A stretch of 64,000 nt of DNA from Liquidambar formosana (GCA_039720395.1 CM077826.1:21329053-21393052); one strand, 5' to 3'. Shown: positions 45,413 to 58,363, numbered from the stretch's first letter. Notes: a model not told the origin generated them from the sequence alone. Numbers and translations are program-made.

Positions 45413-46559
45413 TGTGTCCTCCATCCCAACTCTTTCAATTTTTTCCTCCTCCAATAAAACATTATTTAATGTAATAGTTGATATGATAATTGTAATTTTT
45501 AAAAATAATAAAGGATATTTTTAAAAAGTAATGTAAATTATTTATTTTTATTTTTGCAAATGATCATACAATTTAGAACATCCCAAAATAGAAAATGTTA
45601 TCCAACAAATTGGGTTGGAGGAAATATTTTAGTATATACATATATACAAGCAGTCATCCACGCGATGCGTGAAATAGTATATAATATTTTTATGTTCTTA
45701 TAAATGATAAGTTTCCTTCATATCTGGGATCCCGAAGTTGAAGATCATCTAGAATTACTTTTCCCGCCGTTGGCTCAAAATATTTACCACATGATTGGTA
45801 ATTTTTCTACCATATTTATCTGAGGAAAATATTTTCTCTCCCAAAATATTGAGTTATGCATAATTCAGTAACCTGAGATATGCATAATTCAGTAACCTTA
45901 TTAAAGAAGATTATTTATTTATCTTTTTTTTTTTCCTCATTGGAAAAAATCACCCTAATGGTATTTGACTATTTTTTTTCCCCATATATTTTTTTTCCCA
46001 AAAATAATTTAATATTGACTTGAGAGAGGTGCCATGTGGTAGTTCAATATGAACTAAAAAGGAAAGCTTAAAAGACATGTCACGTGATACACTCTCTTTT
46101 GTATAATATAGTATATATATAATAAGTTGACACCCGTGAAAATGCATTGGGTAAAAGTATTGAATAAAAAATATTATACTTTCCATAGTATATAATAAAT
46201 AATAACATACAAATTTATTAGAGAAAATCCTAATAAAAATATAATTTACATAGATAACGAAAGTTAATTAAGGAAATGTGATTTAATAAAGTTATTTTGA
46301 GTTTGAATTATAAATTTGGTTTAAGTCTCTTAATTTATAAAATAACTATCGCGAATAGTAATTCTGTTTAGGTTTCTTTATAAGATAATTGTTGAAAAGT
46401 TATGTTGATTTAGGTATTTTAAGATAAAATTATTATGGAAACAAAGGTCATTTGAAAATCAAAGAAGTTGCTATGTAGCTGAACAAAAAGACACCACCTG
46501 ACTACTCTGAACATTATTTCATCATATATATATATATAGATACTAGATGGGGAGGGAAC

Positions 46560-46925
46560 CGTTGATATCAGGCCTAAGAATAAAGGTATAAGATTTTTTA
46601 TTCTTACATTTGTCAATATCTCTCCAATCCAACTATTGGATTAGATAATCTACTCATGCACATCACGAATGTCAAATTTCAAGTTAATCAAAGATAAGGA
46701 GCTATGTCATCTATAAAGTGTCCCGAATTATGGTTTTATTAGTAAAAGAAATGTAAGTTTACAAATCAAATGCTTCTCCATATCATATTAACTTAAAATT
46801 CAACTTGCATGACTTACATGAAAAGAATATCTAATCAAATGGTTCGATTGACATAATATTATACATACAAAAAGATATATATTGATGGGTATAAAAATAA
46901 AATGTTTTACATAATGCGTCAACAG
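46560..46925. mobile_element. Foldback MITE, copy 3
   Basis: Arms around TCTCCAATCCAACTATTGGATTAG and the complementary region near 46830-46920 (TAATCAAATGGTTCGATTGA, TTTTACAT). Same family as copies 1, 2 and 4. Confidence 0.55.
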
Positions 46926-47347
46926 ATCCTTCTTCAACATAAGGTATATATGATTAGATTCCATTCCAATTACCTTGATTCCAACTAAACAAATGGGGAT
47001 CGAGTATCATGGCTATATCACTATTGACCCGCTTAAAGCATTTCAAATGGTGTGCTAAAGGCTAGGGTATGCCAAAAAATAGCAGTAACACACTCTTGTG
47101 TCATTTTTTTGCACATCATAGTGCCAAAATAGCACAAAGGTGATTGGGAAAAGAAAAGGGATAGTAGTTGTACCAAAAAAATTACATATTATGTAATTTG
47201 TACCATCAGATTATATTTTGTCAAATTATAATATTTGACGCTATAACATATGTTGAAATAGAAATACATAAGCAAAATAATACAAACCATTAGAGATGCT
47301 CTTAAATTCACTTTGAAAATACCACCTTGCATTAACTAGGCCTCACC

Positions 47348-48065
47348 CAGGGCGGATGCACTAAAATGCATCCGTGTGCATGTGCAACCAATCAATTTTT
47401 TTTATTTTTTATTTTTAAATTTGGGTAAGTAATTTTATTTAAATTTACTAAAGTACTTTAGTCCCTGTTGAGAAAAAAAAGTTTAATTTTGATTAAATTT
47501 GGTTAAATTTTGATTAATTTTGGTTAAATTTACTAATGCACACCACTTTGGTAGATTATAAAAAGTTAATGTGTAATTTGTGAATAGGTTGTTATGTGCA
47601 ACTATTGAGAGGGACCTTGCTCCACATCGGGCAAGGGAGTACGTGATAGGGGTGGTATATAAGTAAGGTTTTGCATCTCTAAAAGTTGCCTGAGTTTTTG
47701 AAAAATGGCATGCTTGTCAATCTTATATCATATTTCATTACCTCTATTCAATCATTTCAATGTATGATTTTATAACTTTCCCCTTTTTTCCCATCTTATT
47801 TGAGACCTTATCCCACATAGGGTAGATGGGGATAACAGTGTTAGGAGTAGTATATAAGCATGTTCTGCATTTTTAAAGGTCATCTAAGCATTTTAAAATA
47901 TGGCATGTTTGTCAGTTTTTTGTCACTTCATCATTTCTATTCAGTCATACCGATGTGTGGTCTTACATTTCTTCTTTCCTTATCTAAATCTTAGCAAAAA
48001 AATAAATTAATTAAAAAATTTTAAAAATGTGCTACCAATAAGAAAAAATTTTTGATCCGCCCTTG
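47348..48065. mobile_element. hAT non-autonomous element
   Basis: Ends CAGGGCGGATGCA and ...TTGATCCGCCCTTG with perfect 8-bp target duplication GCCTCACC (47340-47347, 48066-48073). The CAGGGGCGGA-like end is common in plant hAT elements. 718 bp, no transposase. Two diverged copies of a segment with CCACATCGGGCAAGG / CCCACATAGGGTAGA lie inside. Confidence 0.85.
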
Positions 48066-48815
48066 GCCTCACCAAGAGGAGGTATGCGCAAAGTAATCTC
48101 TTTATTATGACATGCAGTACAAAATGTGATATTTACCTTCAATCCTTTTTCATACAACTGTTAAAAGAAAATAATAAATAAATAAAATAATAAATAAATA
48201 AAAAGATTACTATTTAATGGGCCCTACATTGTGGCCATAAAGTGCGTCCTCCTCCTTTCCCTCAATCAGCGGTGAACGTGAGAGAGCGACTAGTGTACGA
48301 GGCATACGGTGGGACTTAATATCGTACAATCAAAATTAATATCAAGAGAAGGTTTCGTGTCCCTAAGTTGGCTCTTCGCCAAAATGTATAGATGCATGTC
48401 AATGGCTCAGGTCACACGTCAATGAGAGCATTTCTTGTGCGTAAAAAAATGGAACTCAAAAAGACTTGACCTACAGGTCAATGGCTCGGTCAATTAACAA
48501 ATCTATTATTTCTAAAGGAAAATCCTAACCACAATTGCCGTGATTGTACCGTTACGTTGTGACTTGTCTTGCACAACAGGCAGCGTGGGCCTCACTCACA
48601 TGTATGTGTTGTACATGACTAACTTACGGTCCAATCGTTGTGACCATGAATAGCCCCTCTTGCTTACGGAAAATGCTAACCATGGTCATGGTGATTATTG
48701 AATTGTCGTGCTGTGAGTGGGATCCAAATTTGGTGAAGATTGGGACTTTAACTGCATAGTGAAATTATTATTAGATTGACGCCCTGTGACAAGCAAAAAG
48801 AAAAAACGGTTCGAA

Positions 48816-48875
48816 TTCGCTGGTAGCAAAACAGTTGAGATCATAAAATCTGAGAACTACTTTGCTACCAGCGAA
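48816..48875. other. 15-bp-stem hairpin
   Basis: TTCGCTGGTAGCAAA (48816-48830) and its exact complement (48861-48875) enclose a 30-nt loop region. No second strand conservation or precursor features are visible beyond the stem. Confidence 0.5.
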
Positions 48876-49111
48876 TCCAACCCGTCCCTTCTTCTTTCTT
48901 GCTACGTGACGTCAATCCAATGGGAACTTTATCATGCAGTTAAAGTCCTAAACTTTACCAAATCCCAATCCCTATGGGTGAGCCGTGTATAACACATGGC
49001 GATCGAATCACCGCATGTTATCGTGCTTCCCTTTATCTTTTTTTCTCATACAAACTGACATTATTACCCCTCCATCTCTCTCGCTTTACTTCTTTCATCT
49101 GAACATATGAG

Positions 49112-49460
49112 AATATATATACAGTCCTATTACAAGGTGCATCAGTTAATATTAGGTGCACTTCAAAACTCTATCTAGTAATTTGTATTTTGATAATCCA
49201 ACCATTGGATTAGAAAACTGTCTCATGTAGGTGTTTTATGTCAAAAATTAAGTTAATTTGAAATTAATTGTTATTCGATCCAAAACGTGTATTTTTTTTA
49301 TCATTTATGGATATTTTGAATGAAGCAGTTTTTAATCTTAAATCAACTTGATTTTTGGCATGCATAACCTACATATGAATCAAATTTAATCCCACGGCTC
49401 ATTTTGCGAAATACAAATCGTACATGAGAGTTCTAGAGTGATCTTAATAATAGAACTTAT
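49112..49460. mobile_element. Foldback MITE, copy 4
   Basis: Flanked by AT microsatellites. Arms include AAAACTCTATCTAGTAATTTGTA and the near complement TACAAATCGTACATGAGAGTT. Shares the GGATTAGA core with copies 2-3. Confidence 0.55.
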
Positions 49461-50698
49461 ATATATATATATATATATATATATAGATACCGGAGGATGC
49501 CATTTTCATGCCACAGATCACTTTCCTATTCTCTCTCTCTTCTTCCATTTTTAAATGATTGAGTCGTCAGCAGCATTTAATTCATCTTTCTTACAAAGCC
49601 TCTAACACTGTTATGTTTTCCTTGCAACCAATCCATACTCACATATACACATCTTTTTGTCTTTGTTTTTTTTTGTTTTTTCTTCTCATAATTACTTCCT
49701 CTTTCATCAACTATCCCTCTTCTCATGTTCAACACCCGAATTAACAACCTTTTCCAAACCCCCAAAACTTTTTCCTCATTCTCTTAATGTCTCATCCATC
49801 GCTCTCATCCTAATGACCCAATTCTCTCTCATTTTCTCACTTCTTAACTTAATACCCAAAAAAAAATTGAAATTAAAAGTCATTTTGAAGCACATATACA
49901 ATTAATTTATAACAAGTTGATAGATAATATTCTTAATATATGTTCTTACAGAACACGTTAAGTTATAATTAAGGAGATAATCATTATATGAAAGATAGTG
50001 AAAATGCATTAAAAAAATAGTACAAATTGCTTAGAAAACTATTAAAATGATTTAAAAATTATGCAAATACATTTTTGCCAATGAGGGGAGGGTATCTCAA
50101 ACCATTAAACCCAGACTAATCCCCTATGACGTACAAACTACCCGCAGTCCTATTCATCTAATAATGATAATGAGGGAGCGAAAACTCAAACTATAAACTT
50201 ACAATTCCTAAACTATGGCTCTTTGACACTTGAGCAACCATTGTAGGAGTTATATACATATGAATGATAAAAAAATTATATTTTTTACAATTTATATTTT
50301 ACAAACCTCTCTCCCTCTTTATATATATATGAACGATAAAAAAATTATATTTTTCATAATATTTATTTTTACAAACCTCACCCGTGCTTTATAAACTAGT
50401 ATATATATATAATTAGAAAAAATTCTGATTCTTTTCCGACAATTCGTCGACCACTCATAACTCATCCACCCATCACATCCATCAAAACTCCCACAAAAAT
50501 ATAAAACCTATAAACACTCCCACAATCGCAACGCAACGCAACGAAAGTGAAAAAAAGAAAAAAAGAAAAAAAAAGAAAAAAGAAAAACAGAATAAAAAAT
50601 CACATTCATCTTCTCTGCCAAAATTCGCAGGCCACATGAATCCATCCTATCATTACGACCAGATATGTAATCATAAGGGGTTTGTAGAGAGAAAGAGT
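49461..50698. other. Non-coding, AT-rich
   Basis: No supported gene. AT dinucleotide tracts near 49460-49485 and 50320, and a GAAA-rich run near 50550-50590. Confidence 0.5.
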
Positions 50699-50706
50699 AG
50701 GGTGGT

Positions 50707-51346
50707 CACTGTTTTAAAACTCAGAACCTTTGAACGGTCTATGTTGTGGTTCGGATCAATCCTTAAAACCATTTGTAACAAAAAACCGATCTATTTTGCA
50801 AAAATCATTTGAGCCAGTGGTTGAACCACCGGTTTTTGCGAACCGTTTATGGGTGAATAAAACCAGCCCGATTTTAACTTAAAGTTAAAAATTGTTAAAA
50901 ACTGAAGTGACAGCCAAAATCCCCAACTTTTTCCCTTCTCTAGGGCATTTTTCCTGTCTCTTGGTCTTGCAAAGCTTCTCTCATGGCCGGGAACATGAAT
51001 TTATACGAGGAAATGGGTTATCTTAAGTGTGTGATTGTGTGACTTGTCAAGAACTCCGTATACGGTGCTTTATCAATTATAGTGCTCCAGACACGTTCAT
51101 GTTTTCTCTTCAGGGCTAATCAAAATTTATACTGGACATGACTTTTTTAGATTTTCATTTTTTTAAATGGTTAGAATTTTTAAAAATGTTTTTCAATTTT
51201 TATGTTTGTAGCTAATTAATAATCATTATATTTGTTATGTCATGATAATGTCACTATTCAACTTCGATTAATCCGACGGTTGAATAAATGACCCATAACC
51301 CGGTGACTATTTTAGTTGGATGAATGATCTGGGTTTCAAAACATTG
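50707..51346. mobile_element. hAT-like foldback element
   Basis: Ends CACTGTTTTAAAACTCAG and ...CTGGGTTTCAAAACATTG are imperfect inverted repeats. Flanks AGGGTGGT and AGAGTGGT match at 7 of 8 positions, consistent with an aged 8-bp duplication. Inside, GGTTGAACCACCGG and CGACGGTTGAATAA-type motifs recur. Confidence 0.6.
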
Positions 51347-54300
51347 AGAGTGGTCAAACCTATCTAGTGGTAGGTATACTATGTTAAGTTTTGAGTGGAG
51401 GTTAAAGGTGAGAAAAGTTATGGTGGGTTTGAGTGAGAAAGGATGTAGATTTGGAGACTTGTGGCAGCAGATTTGGCCGTGATCTTTGCTAGAGAAGGTG
51501 GTTTTATGGCGGGACCTTTGCCCAAGAAGAGAGCCCCACTCAGTTCGTCGTTCCGCCTCTTAGGTTCCTCTTTCTTCCTCCTCGTTTCTTTCTTCCTTCA
51601 CTGCATTTTCTCTCCCCAAAACTATGGGATGAGTTTGTCAATTTGGTTAAGGAAGTTGTGGACAAGGGATGCGTTTGCTAGGGATGGGAAAGGTATACAT
51701 TGTACATAGAGGAGACAACAGGGGAGAAAGGATAAGGTGAGAATTAGGGAGTAATAATGTCAGTTTGTATAATACTCCGAAAAAAATATGAGGGGAGTAC
51801 GAAAAGGGATATGGTGAGTGCGAATAACACCATAGATGTACATTTTAAATGTAGCTTTTAAATGTAACTCTTGATCTCGAGTCAACTTGATTTTGTGTGT
51901 GTTTCGCGTACTATTTGAGAAGCCTTGGAAGGCCTTTTGAGGGTAAAAATCATTTTCATTATTTTATAAGCGTTTGATGAGTCACTCAAACCGTCTTTTA
52001 GAAAACATCATAGTCATTTACTGCAAAAGGTAATTTAGCAAAAACCTACTACGGTAGCTTTTCAAAATTACGTTTATGAAAAGACGGAAGAGTAAAAGTG
52101 ATAAAACACAAATTTTTTTATGTTTAGTCATTTTTTAACTTTTAAAATATTATATGTTCAAACATTTATTTTCTTCCAAGTGCCTTTTTAAAAATGACAT
52201 TTTGAAATTAAAATACCTTTTTCAAAAGGCTTATTTTATTTTGAAACGATGTGCCAAATGTACATTTTGTCATTGGAAAGCTATAAGAATGGAGATAAGA
52301 ATAATTAAGAATATATTTTGGATAAATAAGAAAAGATTGGATGCCCCAAAAAAATTGCAAACGTATTAGAAGTATCAATATTGAAAAGCTTAAAGGATGA
52401 GGAAAAGAAGGAAATTTTTTTTAAATAGTTATGGTTTGTTCGAGGTATATGATCGATATAGTTTATAACTAAAGTATAGTATTGTCTTTCTATTTTTCAA
52501 TAGGGTAATATAATCAATCAAAAGTTTTTTTGAATAAGGGACATGTAGAAGTAGTATAGATAATATATGGAAAATGATTTATAAACCAAAAGTCGTTAGC
52601 CCACTCAGTAGATCGAAACAGTCATTTCTACAAATACTCTCTTAACAAAACAAATAAAAGAATATATTTTAAAAAGTTAAAAAGTGGCACTAGTTGAAAA
52701 GTTGGATTAGCTGAATAGCTGCAAAACAAACAGAGTAAAAAAAGTGAAGAAAAATACAAAGTAAAAGAGGGGGGAAGCATCTTGGGCAAAGCGCATGTCT
52801 TTGGTCCACACAATCAAATTTTTTATTTTTTATTTTGGTTGTCTAGTATTTTCATTAGACAGTGTGTGAAACGTATTCTAGACACTTTAGTCATCTTTCT
52901 CTTCTCTCCCATCTCCATTTTCGTACCAAACGATTCTTTCCTCTATCTTCTATGTCTGTCCATACCACAAACAACTAGCCAAAAGCAACTCAAAGCAACA
53001 AAAGGAAAGCAGAAGCAAAAACATGAGAGAAATTTTCCAAAATCGCTTGGTGACTCTCCCCTCATTTTCCTCTCCACACCACTTTGGTGACTCTCCCCTC
53101 ATTTTCCTCTTTTCTTTCTCTTGTCTCCATCTAGGTCTGCCGTAGAAGATAACGGGTTCTATGGCTCTATGCATTTTTCTAGCCCTGTCGTAGATTTGTG
53201 CATCTTCTACAGCCACAGATCTGTAGTGGCCAATGACAAGTTCTAGGGCTCTATGAGATGAAAAGGAGTACTTGACAATGAGTGTGGGAACGAGCAAATC
53301 TGAGGCTTCATAGCCGGAGGTTAGAGCTTGTAAAGTTAGCCAGATTTTGGGTAAAGTTAGCTAGATTTTTGATAAAGTTAGCTATATTTTGGGTAAAATT
53401 AGCTAGATTTGGGTAAAGTTAGCTAGATTTTTAATAAAGTTAGCTAAATTTTTTTGTAAAGTTACTTGGTTTTTATAAATTTAGATAGGTTTGTCATTAT
53501 GTTTTTCAAGTTAAAATCCAAATGAATAAGTTTCATTTTTTGGTATAGTTGGCCGTCTTCTTCTTCTTCTTGTTCATCCTTTTTTTTATATTTGTTTTTT
53601 CTTTCTTGTATTGTGGGTTGGATTTAACTAGTTTTCTCATAAAAAAATGATGGCTGTGTCTTCCTCTTGTTTATAAAGGGTGATGAAGAGGAAGTAATTT
53701 AGCTTATTTTTAACAGATATTTGAAGTTAAATTAGAAAAAAAAATTTGAAACCAAAACTAAAAAAGGTTGTTCCTGCCTTGCCTAAGAAGGCTCGTCACC
53801 GTATGGGGTCTAGGAACCAGGGGGCTTGGTCTAGAAAAGAGGATTTTTGCTTTGAAACAGGATGGGTAATTTCGTTAAATCAGTATTTCAATTTTGTTAA
53901 GTTTTAATGGAGGTTTTTTAAGAAAAACGGTACACCTCAGTCGGTTGACGTTTCGTCTTACAAGGCTCGGCTTGTATAGCAAAGCTCATAATATATACTC
54001 CTCAATTTTTATTTAATAAAACTATATCTATACTAATTAAAAGTCCCTTAAGTAAAAAGACTTTTGATGGATGATATCACCTTTATTTAAAATTTTGAAC
54101 ATATTTTTAACCACGGTTGAGATTACCTTTACTGTAGGAGTAGATCGAGTCTCTTCTAATTTCGAATTCAAATAGAATTATCATTTTTGAAAAAGAGAAA
54201 AAAAAAACATTTATATGTACATAAAATTATTTTAGTATTAGACAAAAATTCAAATACAATATATGCATGTGTACAATAACTAATTTAATTTAAAATTTTA

Positions 54301-54906
54301 TGATAAAAATTAGAAATATATAACCATTGCAAGAAAAATGCTCTATGGTTACTGTCCTTATGGATAGATTTTTAATATTTATACTGAAAAACATATGAAG
54401 TCAAGATAGATGCATCATAAAAAAAACGCTGACGATGATAGAAGTTTATGTTAATACGTAAAATCATGATTTTTTTTTAAAGCATCGTGAAAACCTATTA
54501 AAAAATTGATTTTAGCACGTTTATGCACGTACGTTATAAGTACGTCACCGCCAGTCCAAAACCAATGGTCATGAATTTACGTGATTCAAAAAGGCATTTA
54601 GTAGATGATCAACTGCCTAAAAGAAAGCTATTGGGAGCACCTTGATCTCTACCAATCAAAGGGCCTATTTTCGAAAAACTTTCTTCTAAAAAGTTATTTA
54701 AAATGATGTTTTCTAATAAAACACGCGATCACTTTTTATAAAAATCTTCTATATTTTTCATAAAATCTTAAAGTGTAAAATAAATAGGAGATGAAAAGCA
54801 AGTCTTAGGGTGCCAATAGAGGCCTTCAAGAAGAAATTAGTCTGAATCAAGCCCAGCCCGACATAGGCCCAAGACCGGGCTCGGCCCAAGTAATTAGTAA
54901 AGCCCA
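51347..54906. other. Non-coding stretch with minisatellite
   Basis: No convincing gene. Includes a 27-bp direct duplication near 53047 and 53090 and the minisatellite at 53330. The 82-codon frame at 51461 has no recognised domain. Confidence 0.45.
53330..53465. repeat. 20-23 bp minisatellite
   Basis: About six units of GTAAAGTTAGCTAGATTTT with small length changes. Confidence 0.85.
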
Positions 54907-54915
54907 ACGAACCCG

Positions 54916-55312
54916 GGAACGGCTATTGCAACCCCCTATTCTTATAACCCCACCCCTTTCTTTTTGGTTTTTAAGATTTCATGAAAAATATAAAAGGTTT
55001 TTGCAAAAACCAATCACATGGTCCACTAAAAAACATCATTTTGAACAACTTTACAGAAAAAAGTTTTTCCAAAATCTATCGTTTAGGTAGACTTTTTGGC
55101 AAAAAATGAAATAAAAGCTATAAATGGCTAAAAAGTATATCTAAATGATAGATTTAGGAAAAACTTTATTTTACAAAGTTGTTCAAAATGATGTTTTCTA
55201 GTAGACTACATGGCTAGTTTTCATAAAAACCTTTTATATTTTGTATAAAACCTTAAAAACTTAAAGGATGGGGGGTGGGGTGATAAGAATGGGGGGTTGC
55301 AATAGCCATTCC
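54916..55312. mobile_element. Foldback MITE, MULE-like
   Basis: Ends GGGAACGGCTATTGCAACCC and the near complement ending ...GCAATAGCCATTCCC. Flanks AACGAACCC and AACTAACTC match at 7 of 9. It lies in sequence rich in GGCCCA/GCCCAGCCC motifs, which looks like an older hAT-type element ending TTTTACACCCCTA near 55392. Confidence 0.65.
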
Positions 55313-55694
55313 CAACTAACTCCAAACTGAGTCCAGTCCGGCCCACATGAGGAGCAGTCCATCCCGGTCGAGCCCAGCCCATTTTACACCCCTAACCAAG
55401 CGCTCAAGCTTTAGAAGCAATGGCTTTCCGTGAGGCTGCCATGTTTGGAATTGAGATCAGGATATATTACTGGGGTTATTATGGAAAGTGATACAAATTA
55501 AAGCAGTTGACAATATAGCAAGCCAGCGAGACAAGATGTAGGCTTCTTTATTAAATAACATTTAAACTCTTTAAAGTTTTTGTATGTAAAATGTTTGTAA
55601 TTTATAATGACATTTGCAAACATTATATCAATGTTTATATGATTTAATAATTTTTTTGGGGCTAGGGGCGGGCCGATGGACCGATGGGCCAATT

Positions 55695-56095
55695 TTACAC
55701 CCCTACACTTGGTGAAAGAGGGATAGGCTTTGGTAGACTAGTACGTGATAAAAGGTGAGCGCCACTCTCAACTCGCACAATCACTCCAACGCCTCCTTTT
55801 CTACTGTTGCTAATCCATGCTCCATCCACATTAATTTTGAAGCAAGAGGGTGGAGGACACTGCCATTTCACAACAGAAGGTAACCCCTTGGTTAGTTTCG
55901 GATCAATCCTATCCACCTGCTCACTCCCATTTGACTGTGTAGTTAAATATTCATTAGCATCACACCAAGCCTGCCTTGCTACTTCTGGAGGTACCCGTAA
56001 AGATATTATCATTTGAGGCCTTCCAGATTCGCCACATAATAAACATTGCTTTATGGATAAGGTCATCTGAGTGGCTCAACCATGAAGTTTTTATT
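55695..56095 (-). pseudogene. LINE-derived RNase H-like (RVT_3) fragment
   Basis: Reads WQCPPPSCFKINVDGAWI then GGVGVIVRVESGAHL on the minus strand, the start of the RVT_3 domain found at the end of plant LINE ORF2. Upstream HSDDLIHKAMFIMWRIW in a shifted frame matches the preceding linker. It stops where TTTTACACCCCTA (a hAT-type end) begins at about 55693. A small piece of the same domain (ALEAMAFREAAMFG) appears at 55405-55450 on the opposite strand. Confidence 0.65.
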
Positions 56096-56525
56096 CAAAC
56101 AAGTGTGTGAGCACCACGTCTTAACTCACGCGGCTTGAGAATACGCATCTAGTCTCGAAAAGCTAGCACGGAGAGGAGTCGCCACCCAATTACTATTTAA
56201 GAACGAATGAATCCTAACAAAGTCCAACTCGTCATAATCAGAGATTCGGATTCGGAGTTAGGGTAGATCATCGGGAAGGTATAAGGCGCCCAATAATGCC
56301 CGGTCGAAACCGGTCCCCATATATAATTAATGGCTTTAATTAATCGGATATGTAATTAGATTTAACCCTAATCATGCAAATAGATATAACATGCAAATGA
56401 TGATCATGTGAACAAGAATAAAATAAAAGAGAATATACATGACACATCAGAAGTAGAATATACAGAATAGCCAAGTCACTGGAATAAAAGAAGATAAGAA
56501 GAGAAACTGTCTACTAGCAATGGAG

Positions 56526-56673
56526 TGAGTACGCAATAGTTGCAATTGCATACGCAACTCATGGCAATTTCATATAAAGTTAAAAAGAAGAACTACATCA
56601 ACAGAACTAACAAAAAATACTTATTTGCCTGCAAAGGGAATGCGTACGCACCAATGATAGGTGCGTACGCACC
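56526..56673. repeat. Palindrome arrays in solo LTR (inner)
   Basis: Cores at 56528 and 56549 (21 bp), then CGTACG at 56643 and 56664 (21 bp). The unit is GTGCGTACGCACC, whereas the Tat LTR unit is GCACGTACGTGC. Confidence 0.85.
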
Positions 56674-57346
56674 CTATTGGCATGTCCCAATACCACGATA
56701 GCTTACTCTAAATCATGCATGACAGAAAACAACTAATAGGCAATTTACTCTAAATCATGCATGACAGAAGACATCTAACCAGATAGTTTATTCGCTAAAC
56801 CTACACATGCTTCCAGTTTATCAATAAAGAGAGTATCTTAAACAACAGCATGCATAATAAAAAAGAAAACCCTAATCTACCAAACGGATCACAGATATGC
56901 TTATTAACACTAAAATATTCATAGTATCAAAACAAATTCCACAAAACCATAAACTATCCATACTCATGCATAGTTAATATCATATTCATGCATCCATACT
57001 GAAACAAATCAATAAATCATAGTAATACAAATAGAATAGTAGAGATGAATGCGTTACCCTCGAGGTTATATGCTTTGATGCTTACGAAGTTCTCTTTCCT
57101 CGCCTTTGAAATTGCAGCATTTCTTCTCTAGGGTTTTTCTCTCTCTAAAATAGTAGTTTTTCTCTCCAAAAAGTGTCCCTTTAACCTAGGTCCATAGTAT
57201 AGTATATATAGGTAGTATTAGGGTTTTTTAGGAGTCCCTTCTGAAATTCTGGTTAACCTAACCAAAAAGACATGTTTCCTATATCTGTAGACAGTCTTGG
57301 GGAACAAAGATATATCAAATTGGAGTCTCCTAAAAAAAAAGGTCTT

Positions 57347-57402
57347 GGTACGTACGCATCACAATTGGGTGCATACGCACCTTATGTGCTACGTATGCAA
57401 CA
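57347..57402. repeat. Palindrome array in solo LTR U3
   Basis: Cores at 57351, 57372 and about 57392, spacing 20-21 bp, 140-195 bp upstream of the TATA-like box on the minus strand. Confidence 0.75.
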
Positions 57403-57556
57403 ATCACTCGAAAAATATAGATTTAAGATTTCTATTGCAATTCCATTGATTCGTTTAGGATTACCTTGTCATATATCAAGACGAATAATAAACTCATCAT
57501 TAGGAGTCAAACGGGCTTTTAAAGCCAATTAGGTGGTACAAAATGGGGTATTTACA

Positions 57557-58363
57557 ACGTGTAAGATGAGAAAGTATGCTACGTTAGAATAGCTGCTCCT
57601 CTGGTGTGTATAGCCTAGTGCCCAAGTGTTGTTCTTAAAATAATATACAAGAATTCAAGGACTTCAAGCCAAATTTTCCTTAATATAATTACAATTTCAT
57701 CATTTTGACCAAATTAATACACATATTAAGGCAATGCATTTAATGTAACTCTATGTCAACAATCTAATCATAATGTGTTCGGATTTTTTCCGGATTTGTT
57801 GCTATAGTTGAAAAGCACAGCAGTCTACTATGGTGTTATGATATCGTGACATGTTTATTGGGGACTGGGGAGCCATCCAACAGCTAGAGATAAAACGATG
57901 TCATGCCCGGCATTTTAGGAACAAAACAAAAGTTAAACAGTACTGTCAAAGTAAACGACACTATCAAGGGGTTTTCTCCACTAATGAATGGAAGGGCCTT
58001 GTTTATTACAATGCTAGTACTGGAAAAACCCATATGGATCCATTTTCTAAGAGGAAATTAACTAAAGTAAAAGGGTGTTTTTGGAAAACAAAACCTACTT
58101 TCTTAGTTTTACTTTTGAATGTGATCAAATATTTTGGGACATCCCAAAATAGAAATGTGATAAAATAAAATGGGATGGAAGGACTATTTGAGATATAAAA
58201 AGGAGATCTTGAAATTCTAGTTTTACCAAGCTGGTAATACAAATAGATAGGAAGGTGATCTTTTTACAAATATTTCTAGAAAAAACCCTAGAATGGATGT
58301 TTGGTGCTGTGTCTCACCTTCCCACGTTCCATTTTTTTCTGCGGAAATATATAAACATACGGC
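57557..58363. other. Spacer with Stowaway-like remnant
   Basis: No gene supported. GGGACATCCCAAAATAGAAATG near 58136 followed by ATGGGATGGAAGGACTA resembles one end of a Stowaway-type MITE. The frame at 57851-58168 reads through it. Confidence 0.45.

Larger units (their letters stand above)
44096..47339. other. Repeat-rich non-coding stretch
   Basis: No gene. Holds foldback MITE copies (45080-45412, 46560-46925), a Stowaway-like inverted repeat at about 45418-45625 (CCTCCATCCCAACT / AATTGGGTTGGAGG) and AT microsatellites. Confidence 0.5.
56106..57556 (-). mobile_element. Solo LTR of a diverged Tat-type family
   Basis: Homologous along its length to the Tat LTR: starts TGTGAGCACCACG, has GGAGTCGCCACCCAAT near 56174, GGGAAGGTATAAGGCGCCC near 56273, TTAATGGCTTTAATTAA near 56328, and ends GTACAAAATGGGGTATTTACA. 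Flanks AAGTG and ACGTG match at 4 of 5. TATA-like TATATATA (minus) at about 57203-57210. No internal region. Palindrome arrays with 21-bp spacing occupy the same relative places as in the Tat LTR, but the arms are different. Confidence 0.82.

Noticed and set aside
49460..49485. Origin or matrix attachment site
   Set aside because: Only an AT dinucleotide tract of a kind repeated many times in the window.
57272..57532. 86-codon frame
   Set aside because: Lies wholly inside the solo LTR and spans its palindrome array.
57851..58168. 105-codon frame
   Set aside because: Runs into a Stowaway-like remnant and has low-complexity composition.
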